A stretch of DNA of 64,000 bases from Cupriavidus agavae (GCF_004217045.1 NZ_SGXM01000010.1:1-64000); one strand, 5' to 3'. Shown: positions 17,564 to 26,786, counted from the first letter of the stretch. Notes: generated by a model not told the origin, from the sequence alone. Program-made: numbers and translations.

Positions 17564-18721
17564 ATGCACGTCGACCTCGTCACTCTTTATCTACTTGCCA
17601 TTGGCACGCTGCTGGCCAGCGCGGGCATGATGTTCTGGGAGTACCGGACCCACCCCACGCGCAGCCGAGAACTGCGCCTGCTGGCAACCGGCTTCACGAT
17701 CCTGGCCATCGGCTGCTCGGCCGTGCTGTTCCGTCGCGACCTGCCGGGCGTGCTGGGCTCGGCACTCAGCAATCTTTTGATCCTGAGCGGCTACCTGATG
17801 GTGCTGGCCGGCGTGGCCGCGCTCAGCGGACGCCAGTACCGGGTGGGCTCGATCGCGCTGCTCGCCGTCATGGCGGGCATCTGGGCGATCTGGGGATCAC
17901 AATGGCTCGACGTGATCTGGGCCCATGTGAGCGCGTTCCCGATCGGGCTGGTGGCGGCGCTGACCGCGTGGGAGATGTTCCGCTGCACCACCATGCGCTC
18001 GCGCGCCCGCAACATCGTGGTGGCCGTGGCCGGCATCCACGCCGTGTTGTATGTCGCCCGGGCGCTGGTGCTGCCGTGGCTGGTGGCCGAGAACGGCTCG
18101 GCCATCCAGTCGCTGGCCAGCAAGATCACGATCTACGAGGGGGTGCTGTACTCGGTGATCCTGCCGATGACGCTGCTGAAGCTGATCCGTGACGAAACCC
18201 ACGGCCAGTTGCTGCGCGAATCCCAGACGGACTACCTGACCCGGCTCGGCAACCGCCGCTGGTTCTTCGAGCAGGGCGCCCGCGAAATCGACGGCGCCCG
18301 CGGCCGCGCACCGGTGGCGGTACTGGCCTTCGATCTCGACCATTTCAAGTCGATCAACGACCAGCATGGCCACCAGCGTGGCGACGAGGTGCTGAAGTCT
18401 TTCGCGGAAATCGCGCGAGGCGTGATGGGGCAAGACGCGCTGATCGCGCGCATCGGGGGCGAGGAGTTCGCCGCGCTGCTGTCGGGCGAGCCTGCGCAGC
18501 GCGCGCCGCTGCTGGGCCAGGCCGTGGCCACCCGCTTCGCCGAGGCCGCCTCGCACCGCCATGCCAGTGCCGGCATTCCCGCCACGGTCAGCGTCGGGCT
18601 GGCCCAGTACGGCAGCGAGGTGCCGACGCTTTCCGAAGGGCTGGCCGCCGCCGACCGGGCCCTCTACCGGGCCAAGTCGCTGGGCGGCAACCGGCTCGAA
18701 CTGGCGCCAGCCGCCGCCTGA
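17564..18721 (+). CDS. Membrane-bound diguanylate cyclase (GGDEF domain)
   Basis: 385 residues. About the first 215 form six or seven membrane helices with no recognised sensory signature. The C-terminal 165 residues are a GGDEF domain with TDYLTRLGNRRWFFEQ, FDLDHFKSINDQHGHQRGDE and the active motif RIGGEEFAALL. The GGEEF signature and the metal-binding Asp (FDLDHFK) are intact, so synthesis of cyclic di-GMP is expected. I see no RxxD product-inhibition site at the usual spacing before GGEEF. The 208-bp gap upstream shows no clear regulatory site. Confidence 0.92.
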   Translation: MHVDLVTLYLLAIGTLLASAGMMFWEYRTHPTRSRELRLLATGFTILAIGCSAVLFRRDLPGVLGSALSNLLILSGYLMVLAGVAALSGRQYRVGSIALLAVMAGIWAIWGSQWLDVIWAHVSAFPIGLVAALTAWEMFRCTTMRSRARNIVVAVAGIHAVLYVARALVLPWLVAENGSAIQSLASKITIYEGVLYSVILPMTLLKLIRDETHGQLLRESQTDYLTRLGNRRWFFEQGAREIDGARGRAPVAVLAFDLDHFKSINDQHGHQRGDEVLKSFAEIARGVMGQDALIARIGGEEFAALLSGEPAQRAPLLGQAVATRFAEAASHRHASAGIPATVSVGLAQYGSEVPTLSEGLAAADRALYRAKSLGGNRLELAPAAA

Positions 18722-18737
18722 CCCGCCTTCGTCACTC

Positions 18738-19109
18738 TCAGGAGCAGTTGTCGCGGTAGCTCTGCTGCAGCCGCTTGAGCGTCTTGTCGCGTTCGAGCTT
18801 CGGCACGGCGCCGCCTTGTGCATTGGTGGTAGCCGTGCCCGGCGACTTGTAGGAGCGCTGGTTCGACGTCTCGTTGATATCCCGCAGCAACTGATCGCAA
18901 CGCGCGCGGCGCTGGTCCTCGTAGCTGGCATTGGTCTTGTCGTTGGGATTGGGCGCTGAAGGCGGACGATAAGGATTCGAGCCCTCCTGTACCGCATCGG
19001 AAATGGCCGCCGCCGCGCCCGAGGTGCCCTGGGCTTGTGCCCAGACCGAACTACCAGGAATCAGGACCAGCAGCGCCGCAAGCGGCAGCAGACGTCGGGG
19101 CGTGACCAT
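18738..19109 (-). CDS. Small exported protein of unknown function
   Basis: 123 residues starting at the ATG at 19109, with GGAG 5 bases upstream. The signal peptide ends SSVWAQA. The mature part is polar and charged, includes NPYRPPSAPNPNDK, and has two cysteines (RRARCDQLLRDINE and the penultimate residue, YRDNCS). It may form one disulphide. Convergent with the diguanylate cyclase (gap 16 bp). No family recognised. A decayed HipA frame overlaps its start region on the same strand. Confidence 0.75.
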   Translation of the reverse strand: MVTPRRLLPLAALLVLIPGSSVWAQAQGTSGAAAAISDAVQEGSNPYRPPSAPNPNDKTNASYEDQRRARCDQLLRDINETSNQRSYKSPGTATTNAQGGAVPKLERDKTLKRLQQSYRDNCS

Positions 19110-19579
19110 GAAAGCTCCAGGAGGGTGCGCGAGGGCGCCACGACCGGAGCGTAGCACGCGGCGCGGGCTTTCATGGTGATGCCGTTGAACGGCGGGCGTT
19201 TTTGGCTAGGGGTGGCTCGCGAGCCATTCGCCGTAGGCAAAGGCCGCTCGGGCATCAGCCAAAACCTGGTCTGTGCGTGCGGCATCGGCCGCCAGCGGCC
19301 GGCCTGGCGCAGCATGGCTTCCCATCTGTTTGCAACGAGTTCTGCCGTGGCAAACAACCACCTCGTGGCATCGTCCCTATCGACACCGAAATGGGCCGCT
19401 GCCCCGACCAGCCGTTGCGCGCCTGTCATGGCGGAGCCGTCCTTGCCCGTTGCCATGGCCAGCGCGGGACCGGTGTCGAGTGGCTCTGGTGTCCTGGCCA
19501 GGGCCGGCGTGATATCGAACGCAGGCGACAGGCGCCAGCCGTTCTGAAGGCTGCCATCGTGAAATAGGTGAAATGTCAA
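19061..19579 (-). pseudogene. HipA-like toxin kinase, C-terminal remnant
   Basis: The frame contains FHDGSLQNGWRLSPAFDITP followed by about 70 residues (LDTGPALAMATGKDGSAM, GAQRLVGAAAHFGVDRDDAT, WLFATAELVANRWEAML). This matches the C-terminal end of HipA kinases, in which NDDH...NxxL, W-RLSPAYD and the tail follow in this order. Everything upstream is missing, including the kinase lysine, the NDDHLRN loop and any HipB partner. The only start is a TTG inside an operator-like sequence. The tail beyond residue 115 is not conserved and runs into the next gene. I read it as the leftover of a deleted hipBA locus. Confidence 0.65.
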
Positions 19580-19614
19580 CGATTGTTAGTCTATTTTCGT
19601 TGATATTTCAACGA
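19576..19614 (-). promoter_or_regulatory. Operator-like inverted repeats next to the HipA remnant
   Basis: A perfect 7-bp inverted repeat TCGTTGA/TCAACGA with a 4-base spacer (19597-19614) is followed 14 bases on by a third copy of the half-site (19576-19582), which joins onto a TTGACA hexamer. The segment is far more AT-rich than its surroundings. Repeated half-sites of this kind are typical antitoxin-autoregulated promoters. Here they lie directly against the truncated HipA frame. Confidence 0.5.
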
Positions 19615-19615
19615 T

Positions 19616-20311
19616 TCAGGCCAGCTCACCCGCCGCGCGGTCGATCTGGGCGGCGGCCTCGTGGGTCCAGGCGGTGAAGGTTTCGAAGACCCGGTCGACC
19701 AGGGCCACGCAGCGCTGGCGCTCGTCGTCGTCCAGCGCGATGGCGGCCAGCATCTGATGCTCGGTGCCTTGCGCGTGGCCCGATTCGAGCGCGAAGTGGT
19801 AGGCGCCCGGGTAGCGCAGTTCGGCGTCGAGACCGGGCTGCAGCGTCCCCGCCAGCGGTGTGGTCAGGCCAAACAGCACATTGCCGGTTTCCTCGATGGC
19901 CTCGATCACGGCCAGCCGCTCGGCGCCGCTGGTGCCCGCGATGATGGCGCAGAGGTCGTACATGAGCACGCGGCTGCGGTGCGTGTCGTCGCGCCACAGC
20001 GTGCGCAGTGCATCGGTGGTTGTGGTGGAGCGGTTCCAGCCGAGTGTCTCGATGTCTTCGAGGAACCAGGGCCAGTGGTGGTCGTCCTCGTAGGTGTGGG
20101 CGTTGACCTGCTGCTGGTGGTCATCGCGCGCCGGCTCCTGGCGCAGGACGTAGCGGTTGAGATCGCCGAACGCCATGATGAAGAACGCGAAGCCTTCCAT
20201 GAAAGCCAGCCGCGCCGCGGGCGGCAGGGTGTCGTCGCGCATGCGGGCGAACAGCGGCAGGCGCGCATAGGCGGCCTTGTGGCGCAGGATGTGGGCGAGT
20301 ACGGCTTTCAT
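19616..20311 (-). CDS. Haem-oxygenase-fold protein (TenA/PqqC/diiron-like), function unknown
   Basis: 231 residues, almost entirely helical. The pattern of acidic and His residues (LAFMEGFAFFIM, HTYEDDHHWPWFLEDI, AVIEAIEETGNVLFG, HFALESGHAQGTEHQ) resembles haem-oxygenase-like proteins, including the diiron oxidase branch, in which Glu/His residues from several helices bind metals. It is not a clear match to biliverdin-forming haem oxygenase, which occurs separately at 26.5 kb. Start at the ATG at 20311; an upstream extension to 20458 is basic and unconserved. No operon partner is visible. Confidence 0.65.
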   Translation of the reverse strand: MKAVLAHILRHKAAYARLPLFARMRDDTLPPAARLAFMEGFAFFIMAFGDLNRYVLRQEPARDDHQQQVNAHTYEDDHHWPWFLEDIETLGWNRSTTTTDALRTLWRDDTHRSRVLMYDLCAIIAGTSGAERLAVIEAIEETGNVLFGLTTPLAGTLQPGLDAELRYPGAYHFALESGHAQGTEHQMLAAIALDDDERQRCVALVDRVFETFTAWTHEAAAQIDRAAGELA

Positions 20312-20521
20312 CGGCAGCCCTCCGGCGTGCGGTAACTCGACAGTCCGATACTGCGGCGGCGTGCGCGAAGCGGGGCGGCGGTGCGGCTGGAATCGGCGGC
20401 GACCTGATTCTATGAAACGGGCGGGCGAAGTCAAATGGATCATGACGCCGCCTGCCACGCGAATCTGCCGCTGCAGAATGTGGCACCCGGCCGGTGCAGG
20501 CGCACCGGTTGCGGGCGACCC

Positions 20522-21271
20522 TCAGCCGTGCAGCGCGAACGGCGACAGCATGCCGGAGTAAGCCTTCGGCAACGGCCGCGCCCAGTCGCCGCGCTTGCTG
20601 GTGGGCAGGCGCAGCGAGACCAGCGCTTCGGCCAGCTTGACGGCGCATGTCACGCCGTCGATGACCGGCGCGCCGACGGCGTCGGCGATGTCGCCGCAGA
20701 GGTCGGCCATGCCGGCGCAGCCCAGTACGATGCAGTCGCTGCGGTCTTCGGCCAGCGCCTGGCGGCAGGCCTCCGTGATGATGCGGCGCGCGTCGGAGCC
20801 GGGTTTCTCCAGGTCGAGCACAGGCAGGTCGGTGGCACGCACGTTGCGGCAGAAGCGGTCCATGCCGTAGCGCTCGGCCAGATGCCGGGCGAGATTGCAG
20901 GTGCGGCCCAGCGTGGTGACCACGCTGAAGCTCGTGCCGATGAAGCTGGCCGCATGCATCGCGGCCTCGGCGATACCGATCACCGGGCCGCGCGCCAGCT
21001 CGCGCGCCGCGTACAGGCCGGGGTCGCCAAAGCAGGCGATGACGTAGGCGTCCACCCCCTCGCGCTCGCCGGCCAGGATTTCGTCGAGGATGCCGGGCAC
21101 GCTCAGGGCTTCGTCATAGTGGCTTTCGATCGAGGCGGGACCCATGCGCGGGCTGACCGCCGCGATGCGCGTCCCGGGCTGGGCCACGGCGCGCGCGCAG
21201 GCCCCGATCTTGTCGGTCATGCTTTGCGTGGTGTTTGGGTTGATCAGCTTGAGGTGCATGGCGGCGGTCAT
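20522..21271 (-). CDS. Asp/Glu/hydantoin racemase superfamily protein
   Basis: 249 residues. It opens with LKLINPNTTQSMTDKI, the hydantoin-racemase/DcrH-type start. The two catalytic cysteines expected in the superfamily are present: VIACFGDPGL (about residue 87) and CIVLGCAGMADL (about residue 186). These enzymes epimerise or decarboxylate acidic or hydantoin substrates by two-base chemistry. The start is either the ATG at 21271 or the one at 21259 (MHLKL), and no strong ribosome site separates them. It is divergent from the phytochrome gene; no hydantoinase is nearby, so the substrate is unknown. Confidence 0.85.
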   Translation of the reverse strand: MTAAMHLKLINPNTTQSMTDKIGACARAVAQPGTRIAAVSPRMGPASIESHYDEALSVPGILDEILAGEREGVDAYVIACFGDPGLYAARELARGPVIGIAEAAMHAASFIGTSFSVVTTLGRTCNLARHLAERYGMDRFCRNVRATDLPVLDLEKPGSDARRIITEACRQALAEDRSDCIVLGCAGMADLCGDIADAVGAPVIDGVTCAVKLAEALVSLRLPTSKRGDWARPLPKAYSGMLSPFALHG

Positions 21272-21441
21272 GGATGGGCAGGATCGGCAGGGAAGCACCC
21301 ACCAAGCAATGCCCGTGCCGAAGCGCCGACGGCGTTGTAGTTCTTACCCGCCGCGCCCGGATGCCATCGATTTCGGTCCTAACCCGGCATTGTCACGCGG
21401 GCTGTGCGAGAATTCCCGCCATGCCTACCGGCGGAGCACGC

Positions 21442-23889
21442 ATGTCCCAAGACTCCCAGTCCCTGGTGACCGCATCGTCTGACGATTGCGCCCGGGAACC
21501 CATCCATATCCCCGGAGGCATCCAGCCGCACGGGTACCTCGTGAGCGTCGACGCTGATGGCGTGGTCGTGCAGGCGAGCCGCAACGCCGCCGAACTGGCC
21601 GGCGGAGCCATCGATGCGCTGCTCGGCCAGCCGCTGGCAGTGCTGGCCGGCGCCGAAGCGGCCGGGCTGGCGCTGCGCGCGCTGGACAGCCTGGAGGCCG
21701 AGGGCATTCCGCTCTACGCCGGGTCGATCGACGATCCGCGCGACACGCCGGGCCAGCCTTCATCCCATCCCCCGCTGGCCATCGTCGTGCACCGCCACCA
21801 GGGGGTGCGCATCGTCGAGTTCGAGCCGGCGCGCGCCAAGGCCGAAGTATTCGCCTCGATGTACCCGCTCGTGCGCACCTTCATCAACAGCCTGCAGCAT
21901 GCCGGCGACGTGGCCGGACTGGCCGAACTGGCTGCGCGCGAGATTCACCGGATTACCGGCTTCGGCCGCACCATGGTCTATTCGTTCGACGAGGAGGGCC
22001 ATGGCCACGTGATCGCCGAATCGATGGAGCCGGGATACCGGGGCTATCTGGGCCAGCGTTTCCCGGCGTCCGACATCCCGGCACAGGCGCGGGCGCTCTA
22101 CGTACGCAACCGCATCCGCCTGATCGCCGATGCCGATTACGTGGCGGCGCCGCTCGTGCCCGCGCTGCATCCGGCCACCGGCCGGCCTACCGACCTGACC
22201 TACGCGTCGCTGCGCAGCATTTCGCCGGTCCATGTGCAGTACATGAAAAACATGGGCACGTGGGCGTCGATGTCGATGTCCATCGTCGTGCGCGGCCGCC
22301 TCTGGGGCCTGATCTCGTGCCACCATGACACGGCACGCGTACCCTCGTTCGAGGTGCGTACCGCGTGCGAACACATCGCCGAGGTGCTGTCGCTGCAGGT
22401 GGAGGCCAAGGAGGACCACGCCGAGGCCGATTACCGGCTGGCGCTGCGCCGCACCCAGACCCGCCTGCTAGCGGCCATGGCCAACACCGAGGATTTCGTC
22501 GAGTCGATCGGTTCCGATACCGCGAGCCTGCTCGACCTGGTGGGTGCCACGGGCGCCGTGGCGATCTTCGAAGGCCGTATCGTGCGGGTGGGCGAGGCGC
22601 CGGGTGACGCGGCCATCGAGGCCCTGCTGGCATGGCTCGACACGCAGGGCGAGGAGGTCTTTGCCACCGACGACCTGGCCCGGGCCTGGCCCGGCGCGGC
22701 CGCCCACGGCGTGGGCCCCGAGGCGGCCGGCATGCTGGTGGTGTCGCTGTCGCGCCTGTTCCGCAACTACGTGATCTGGTTCCGCGCCGAGGTGGTGCGT
22801 ACCATCCGCTGGGCCGGTGATCCGCGAGCCAAGCTTTCGGGGCTCTCGACCACGCTATCGCCGCGCGAGAGCTTCGAGGTCTGGACGCAGACCGTGCGGG
22901 GCCGCTCGCAGCCGTGGCGCCAGGCCGAGATCGAGGTGGGCACCGAGTTCCGGACCGCGCTGCTGGGCATCGTGCTGCGCCGCGCAGAGGAACTGGCGCA
23001 ACTGGCGCTCGAACTGGGCCGCGTCAACCGCGAGCTCGAAGGGTTCTCGTACACGGTCTCGCACGACCTGCGCGCGCCGCTGCGCCATATCGTCGGCTTT
23101 GCCGACCTGCTGCGCGAAATGGATTACGGCCGGCTGTCGGACCGCGGCAAGCATTTCATCGAGCGGATCATTGCGCAGGCCCGTTTCGGCGGCAAGCTCG
23201 TGGACGATCTGCTGGCGTTCTCGCAGATGGGGCGCGCGGCGCTGCGGCCGCAGCAGGTGGACATGCGCAGGCTGGCGGAACGGCTGGTGGACGAGGAATC
23301 GCGCGAAATCGGCACCCGCCGCCTGGAGACGCAGGTGGGCGAACTGTGCGAAGTCCATGCCGACCCGGTGCTGATGGACGTGGTGTTGCGTAACCTGATC
23401 GCGAACGCGATAAAATTCACGGGCCAGCGCGGCCTCGATGCCGAGGGCGCGCCGGCGCGGGTGGAAGTGGGCATGGAGGCCGGGACCGGTCCGCTGGCCG
23501 GGCATGACGTGTTCTATGTGCGCGACAATGGCGTGGGTTTCGACATGCGCTATGCCGACAAGCTGTTCGGCGTGTTCCAGCGCCTGCACCGGGTGGAGGA
23601 GTTTCCCGGCACGGGCATCGGGCTGGCCAGCGTGCGCCGCATCGTGGAGCGCCATGGCGGCACTACCTGGGCGCATGCCGAGCCGGACCGGGGGGCCACC
23701 ATCTGGTTCTCGCTACCCCGCGATTTCGTGCCCGAAGGCACGGCCGGCGTCAACGAGACCGCGGCGGAAGCCGCCTCCCGGCTGGCTGCGGTATCCTCGG
23801 GGCAACCGTACAAGCCGGTGTTCAAAGATTTGAAAGGTACTGAGAATGAGTGCGTTGAGACCGATCCTGCTGGTCGAGGACAATCCTGA
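21442..23889 (+). CDS. bphP: Bacteriophytochrome histidine kinase
   Basis: 815 residues. The biliverdin-binding cysteine is residue 16 (DDCAREPIHIPGGIQPHG). Domains: PAS about 20-130, GAF about 145-310 (PASDIPAQAR and SPVHVQYMKNMG surround the chromophore pocket), PHY about 325-500 (with a FRAEVVRTIRWAGDP tongue). These are followed by HisKA (YTVSHDLRAPLRHI, His near 541) and HATPase (NAIKF, DNGVGFD, GTGIGLA). Start at 21442 has GGAG 5 bases upstream. The 3-prime end overlaps the response-regulator gene by 44 bp. A red/far-red sensor is expected; biliverdin could come from the haem oxygenase convergently encoded at 26.5 kb. Confidence 0.95.
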   Translation: MSQDSQSLVTASSDDCAREPIHIPGGIQPHGYLVSVDADGVVVQASRNAAELAGGAIDALLGQPLAVLAGAEAAGLALRALDSLEAEGIPLYAGSIDDPRDTPGQPSSHPPLAIVVHRHQGVRIVEFEPARAKAEVFASMYPLVRTFINSLQHAGDVAGLAELAAREIHRITGFGRTMVYSFDEEGHGHVIAESMEPGYRGYLGQRFPASDIPAQARALYVRNRIRLIADADYVAAPLVPALHPATGRPTDLTYASLRSISPVHVQYMKNMGTWASMSMSIVVRGRLWGLISCHHDTARVPSFEVRTACEHIAEVLSLQVEAKEDHAEADYRLALRRTQTRLLAAMANTEDFVESIGSDTASLLDLVGATGAVAIFEGRIVRVGEAPGDAAIEALLAWLDTQGEEVFATDDLARAWPGAAAHGVGPEAAGMLVVSLSRLFRNYVIWFRAEVVRTIRWAGDPRAKLSGLSTTLSPRESFEVWTQTVRGRSQPWRQAEIEVGTEFRTALLGIVLRRAEELAQLALELGRVNRELEGFSYTVSHDLRAPLRHIVGFADLLREMDYGRLSDRGKHFIERIIAQARFGGKLVDDLLAFSQMGRAALRPQQVDMRRLAERLVDEESREIGTRRLETQVGELCEVHADPVLMDVVLRNLIANAIKFTGQRGLDAEGAPARVEVGMEAGTGPLAGHDVFYVRDNGVGFDMRYADKLFGVFQRLHRVEEFPGTGIGLASVRRIVERHGGTTWAHAEPDRGATIWFSLPRDFVPEGTAGVNETAAEAASRLAAVSSGQPYKPVFKDLKGTENECVETDPAGRGQS

Positions 23890-24289
23890 CGATATCGAAC
23901 TCACACTGATCGCACTGGAGAAGAGCCGCCTGGCCAATCCGGTGGTGTCGGTGCGCGATGGCGCCGAGGCGCTGGACTTCCTGCGCCGTGAAGGCGCCTA
24001 TGCCAATCGCACGGAAGAAAACCCGGCGGTGATCCTGCTGGACAAGAAGCTGCCCAAGATCGACGGCCACGAGGTGCTGCGCGAGGTACGCGCCGATGAG
24101 CGCCTGCGCCGGGTGCCGGTGGTGATGCTGACGTCGTCGCGCGAGGAGCGCGACCTGCTCAGGAGCTATGACCTGGGCGTCAACGCCTATGTGGTCAAGC
24201 CGGTGGAGTTCGACGACTTCATGGCCGCGATCAACGACCTTGGCGTGTTCTGGGCGGTCCTGAACGAGCCGCCGCCCTACGGCAGCTAG
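23846..24289 (+). CDS. Single-domain response regulator (Rcp1-like)
   Basis: 147 residues forming one receiver domain. It has the acidic pair in LLVEDNPDDIE, the phospho-acceptor Asp in VILLDKKLPKIDG, the Thr/Ser of VVMLTSSREERD and the Lys of VVKPVEF. The NPDD and DLGVNAYVVKPVEFDDF segments are typical of the regulators paired with bacteriophytochromes. It has no output domain, so it probably passes phosphate on or acts by protein contact. The gene begins inside bphP, indicating coupled translation, and its stop overlaps that of the convergent kinase. Confidence 0.93.
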   Translation: MSALRPILLVEDNPDDIELTLIALEKSRLANPVVSVRDGAEALDFLRREGAYANRTEENPAVILLDKKLPKIDGHEVLREVRADERLRRVPVVMLTSSREERDLLRSYDLGVNAYVVKPVEFDDFMAAINDLGVFWAVLNEPPPYGS

Positions 24290-25914
24290 GCTGCCACCGC
24301 GGGCAGGCAGACGCGGAACGTGGCGCCCTTGCCGAGCCCGTCACTGTGGGCGGTGACCGTGCCGTTGTGCAGCATCACCAGGTTCTTCACCATCCAGAGC
24401 CCCAGGCCCAGCCCCGGCACGCGTTGCGCGCGGTCCTGATGGGCCTGCTCGAACCGCTCGAAAATCCGTTCGAGCGCTTCCGGCGCAATCCCCACCCCCG
24501 AATCGCTCACCGAGAGCTCGGCGCACTGGCCGTTCAGGGCCACGGTGACTTCCACATTGCCGCGCTCGGCGAACTTCAGCGCGTTGGTGAGCAGGTTCAG
24601 CACCACCTGCTTGAGCCGGTTCTCGTCAGCATGGACCATGCACGGCGCGGGCGCCGTCACCACCAGCGTGACGTGGCGCGATTCGGCATCGAGCCGCAGG
24701 TCTTCGGCCACCGTGGCGGCCAGGGCGGCCATGTCCAGCGGACGCAATTCCACCGATAGCTTGCCTGTGGCGATCGCGCCGCTGTCGAGCAGGTCGTCCA
24801 CCATGCGCGCCAACTGGCGCGTATTGCGTTCGATGACCTCGGCGGCGCGGCTGACGTGGGCTGGATCGGTGCCGCGCTCCAGCAGCGTGGTCCACCACAG
24901 GATGGCGTGCAGCGGCGAGCGCAGCTCGTGGCTGACGGCGGCCACGAAGTGGTCCATCGCCTGGGCGCCGCGTTCGCTGATCTCGCGGGCGCGCTGTTCT
25001 TCCTCGGCAATGGCCCGGTAGTGCAGCTCCGACGCCTTGCGCGCCGTGATATCGATCGTGAAGCCGATCACCGACTGCGGCGAGCCATCCTGCAGATAGC
25101 GGGCGGCGCCGCGCGACATCAGCCAGCGCATGGTCCCGTCCCGCCAGACCACGCGGTACTCGACCTCGAAGTGAGCGTGGGAGGCGATGGCGCGGTCCAT
25201 GGCCGCCCGCACGTCTTGGCGGTCGGCCTCGTGCATTAGTTCGCCAAACACGCGCGACTCGTCGATGGTCTCGCTCGGGGGCAGGCCCATGTTGGCCTTG
25301 CACTGGTCGGTGCAGGCCATGAAGCCGGTGGCGATATCGAGTTCCCAGGCGCCCACCTTGGCGAAGGCCAGCAGTTCCTCGAGCCGTTCGCGGTGGGTTT
25401 GCAGCGCGGCGTTGGCTTCATCCACCAGCAGCTTGCGCAGCCGCGCCTGCGAGCGCAGCTTGGCGTGCTCGCGGCGGCTCTGCTCGGACTGCACGATCTG
25501 GTCGGTGACATCGTTGATACGCAGCACCACCACGGGCGCCGCCGTGCCCACGCCGGCCAGCCGCGTGGCGCGCGCCTGCCAGTAGCGCTCGCCGTCGCCA
25601 TTGCCGGCGGGATGGCCGTCGTAGCGGATCAGCGGCGACAGACGCGACTCGCCGATGTCGAGCGCGTCCAGCGTGGCCAGCAGCCAGTCGCGCCGCGCGG
25701 CCATCTGCGGCGCGGACAACGTGGGATTGATGTCGTAGATCGATTTGCCGAGGACTTCCTCGGCCCGGCGTCCCGACATTTCGAGATAGCAGGCGTTGGC
25801 GTGGATCACCTCGTCACGGCCGTTCAGGACGAGATAGGCGTCTGGCAGCGCGTCGAACAGCGCAGTGCTGTCGACCGTCATATCTGTGGGGAGTCCGGGC
25901 ACGGCACCTGACAT
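24286..25914 (-). CDS. PAS-domain sensor histidine kinase
   Basis: 542 residues from the ATG at 25914 (an ATG at 25881 is the alternative). PAS-1 spans about residues 15-130 (ALFDALPDAYLVLNGRDEVI). PAS-2 plus PAC spans about 165-290 (VEYRVVWRDGTMRWLMSRGA). A short coiled linker precedes HisKA (FVAAVSHELRSPLHAILWW) and HATPase (NLLTNALKF, DSGVGIA, GLGLGLWMV). There are no membrane segments, so it is cytosolic. It follows bphO by 17 bp, so the two probably share a transcript. The convergent single-domain regulator is a possible partner, inferred from position only. Confidence 0.9.
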   Translation of the reverse strand: MSGAVPGLPTDMTVDSTALFDALPDAYLVLNGRDEVIHANACYLEMSGRRAEEVLGKSIYDINPTLSAPQMAARRDWLLATLDALDIGESRLSPLIRYDGHPAGNGDGERYWQARATRLAGVGTAAPVVVLRINDVTDQIVQSEQSRREHAKLRSQARLRKLLVDEANAALQTHRERLEELLAFAKVGAWELDIATGFMACTDQCKANMGLPPSETIDESRVFGELMHEADRQDVRAAMDRAIASHAHFEVEYRVVWRDGTMRWLMSRGAARYLQDGSPQSVIGFTIDITARKASELHYRAIAEEEQRAREISERGAQAMDHFVAAVSHELRSPLHAILWWTTLLERGTDPAHVSRAAEVIERNTRQLARMVDDLLDSGAIATGKLSVELRPLDMAALAATVAEDLRLDAESRHVTLVVTAPAPCMVHADENRLKQVVLNLLTNALKFAERGNVEVTVALNGQCAELSVSDSGVGIAPEALERIFERFEQAHQDRAQRVPGLGLGLWMVKNLVMLHNGTVTAHSDGLGKGATFRVCLPAVAA

Positions 25915-25931
25915 GGAATCGTCCCGAGCGG

Positions 25932-26531
25932 TCAATGGACGCCCTGCGCGGCCGGGGGCACGCGCGCCAGCAGGTCGTCGAACGCGCGCTGCGCGCCCGC
26001 GCAGGCCAGCGCGATATCGGCATCGGCCGATACGTTGGCGCGCAGTGCCTGGAGGAACTGCTGCCAGCGCGGTCCCGGCGACGCGCCCGCGCCGAGGTAG
26101 CGCAGCGGATGCGGCGCCAGGCTTTCGGCCAGATGCCGGTACAGCACCGCCCCGCCGAGCTGCGAACCTTCGATCACGTAGCACAGGCCCCAGCGGTAAG
26201 CCGGCTCGGTGCGCAGCGTGGCAACCTCGATGTCGGAGACGGCCACGCTGCCGGCCGGCGTGGCGGGATCGGCCAGGTCGTCGCGCAGGATGCCGACGCG
26301 GGCCACCTGCGGCAGCCGCTGCGGGTCCTGCGGGCCATCGTCGAAATGTGCCAGCCATTGTTCCAGCGGCGCCAGCCAGGCGCGCAGGATCAGCAGGTGG
26401 TCGCGATAGTCGGACAGTGTCGGCGCAGGCTGGGCCAGCGGCATTGCACGATCCAGAACGGCGTGGCGCTCGGACGTGGCGGCTCGCAGCGAAGCGAGCA
26501 CATCGGAAGAGGGCGAGGAGTGTTCAGTCAC
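25932..26531 (-). CDS. bphO: Haem oxygenase, biliverdin-forming (BphO)
   Basis: 199 residues from a GTG at 26531 (an upstream GTG at 26561 would add ten residues; neither has a strong ribosome site). The proximal haem ligand is in LRAATSERHAVLD. The distal helix reads WGLCYVIEGSQLGG, with the glycines that let haem fit. This is the bacterial haem oxygenase type that supplies biliverdin to phytochromes; bphP lies 2 kb away in the convergent pair. Start uncertainty is the main doubt. Confidence 0.92.
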   Translation of the reverse strand: MTEHSSPSSDVLASLRAATSERHAVLDRAMPLAQPAPTLSDYRDHLLILRAWLAPLEQWLAHFDDGPQDPQRLPQVARVGILRDDLADPATPAGSVAVSDIEVATLRTEPAYRWGLCYVIEGSQLGGAVLYRHLAESLAPHPLRYLGAGASPGPRWQQFLQALRANVSADADIALACAGAQRAFDDLLARVPPAAQGVH

Positions 26532-26786
26532 GTAGGTGATGAATCCGCAAACGCATGGCACGCCGCGCCTGGGGGCAGGGCGGCGGGGGGCGTATCAAGC
26601 CCTCATGGTACAGGAAGTGCCATGCGGTGAGAGTGAACGCCGACGTGCCGGCCCCGGGGAAAGCGGCCCCTCATGCCGCCGCGATGACCGGCCCATGACA
26701 TTTGCGCCATGTGACCGACCCGCCTGAAGGCCGCCCATAGAATGGGCCCGTCGCGCCTGGTGCGCAGTTGTTTTGGAGTAGCCCCG

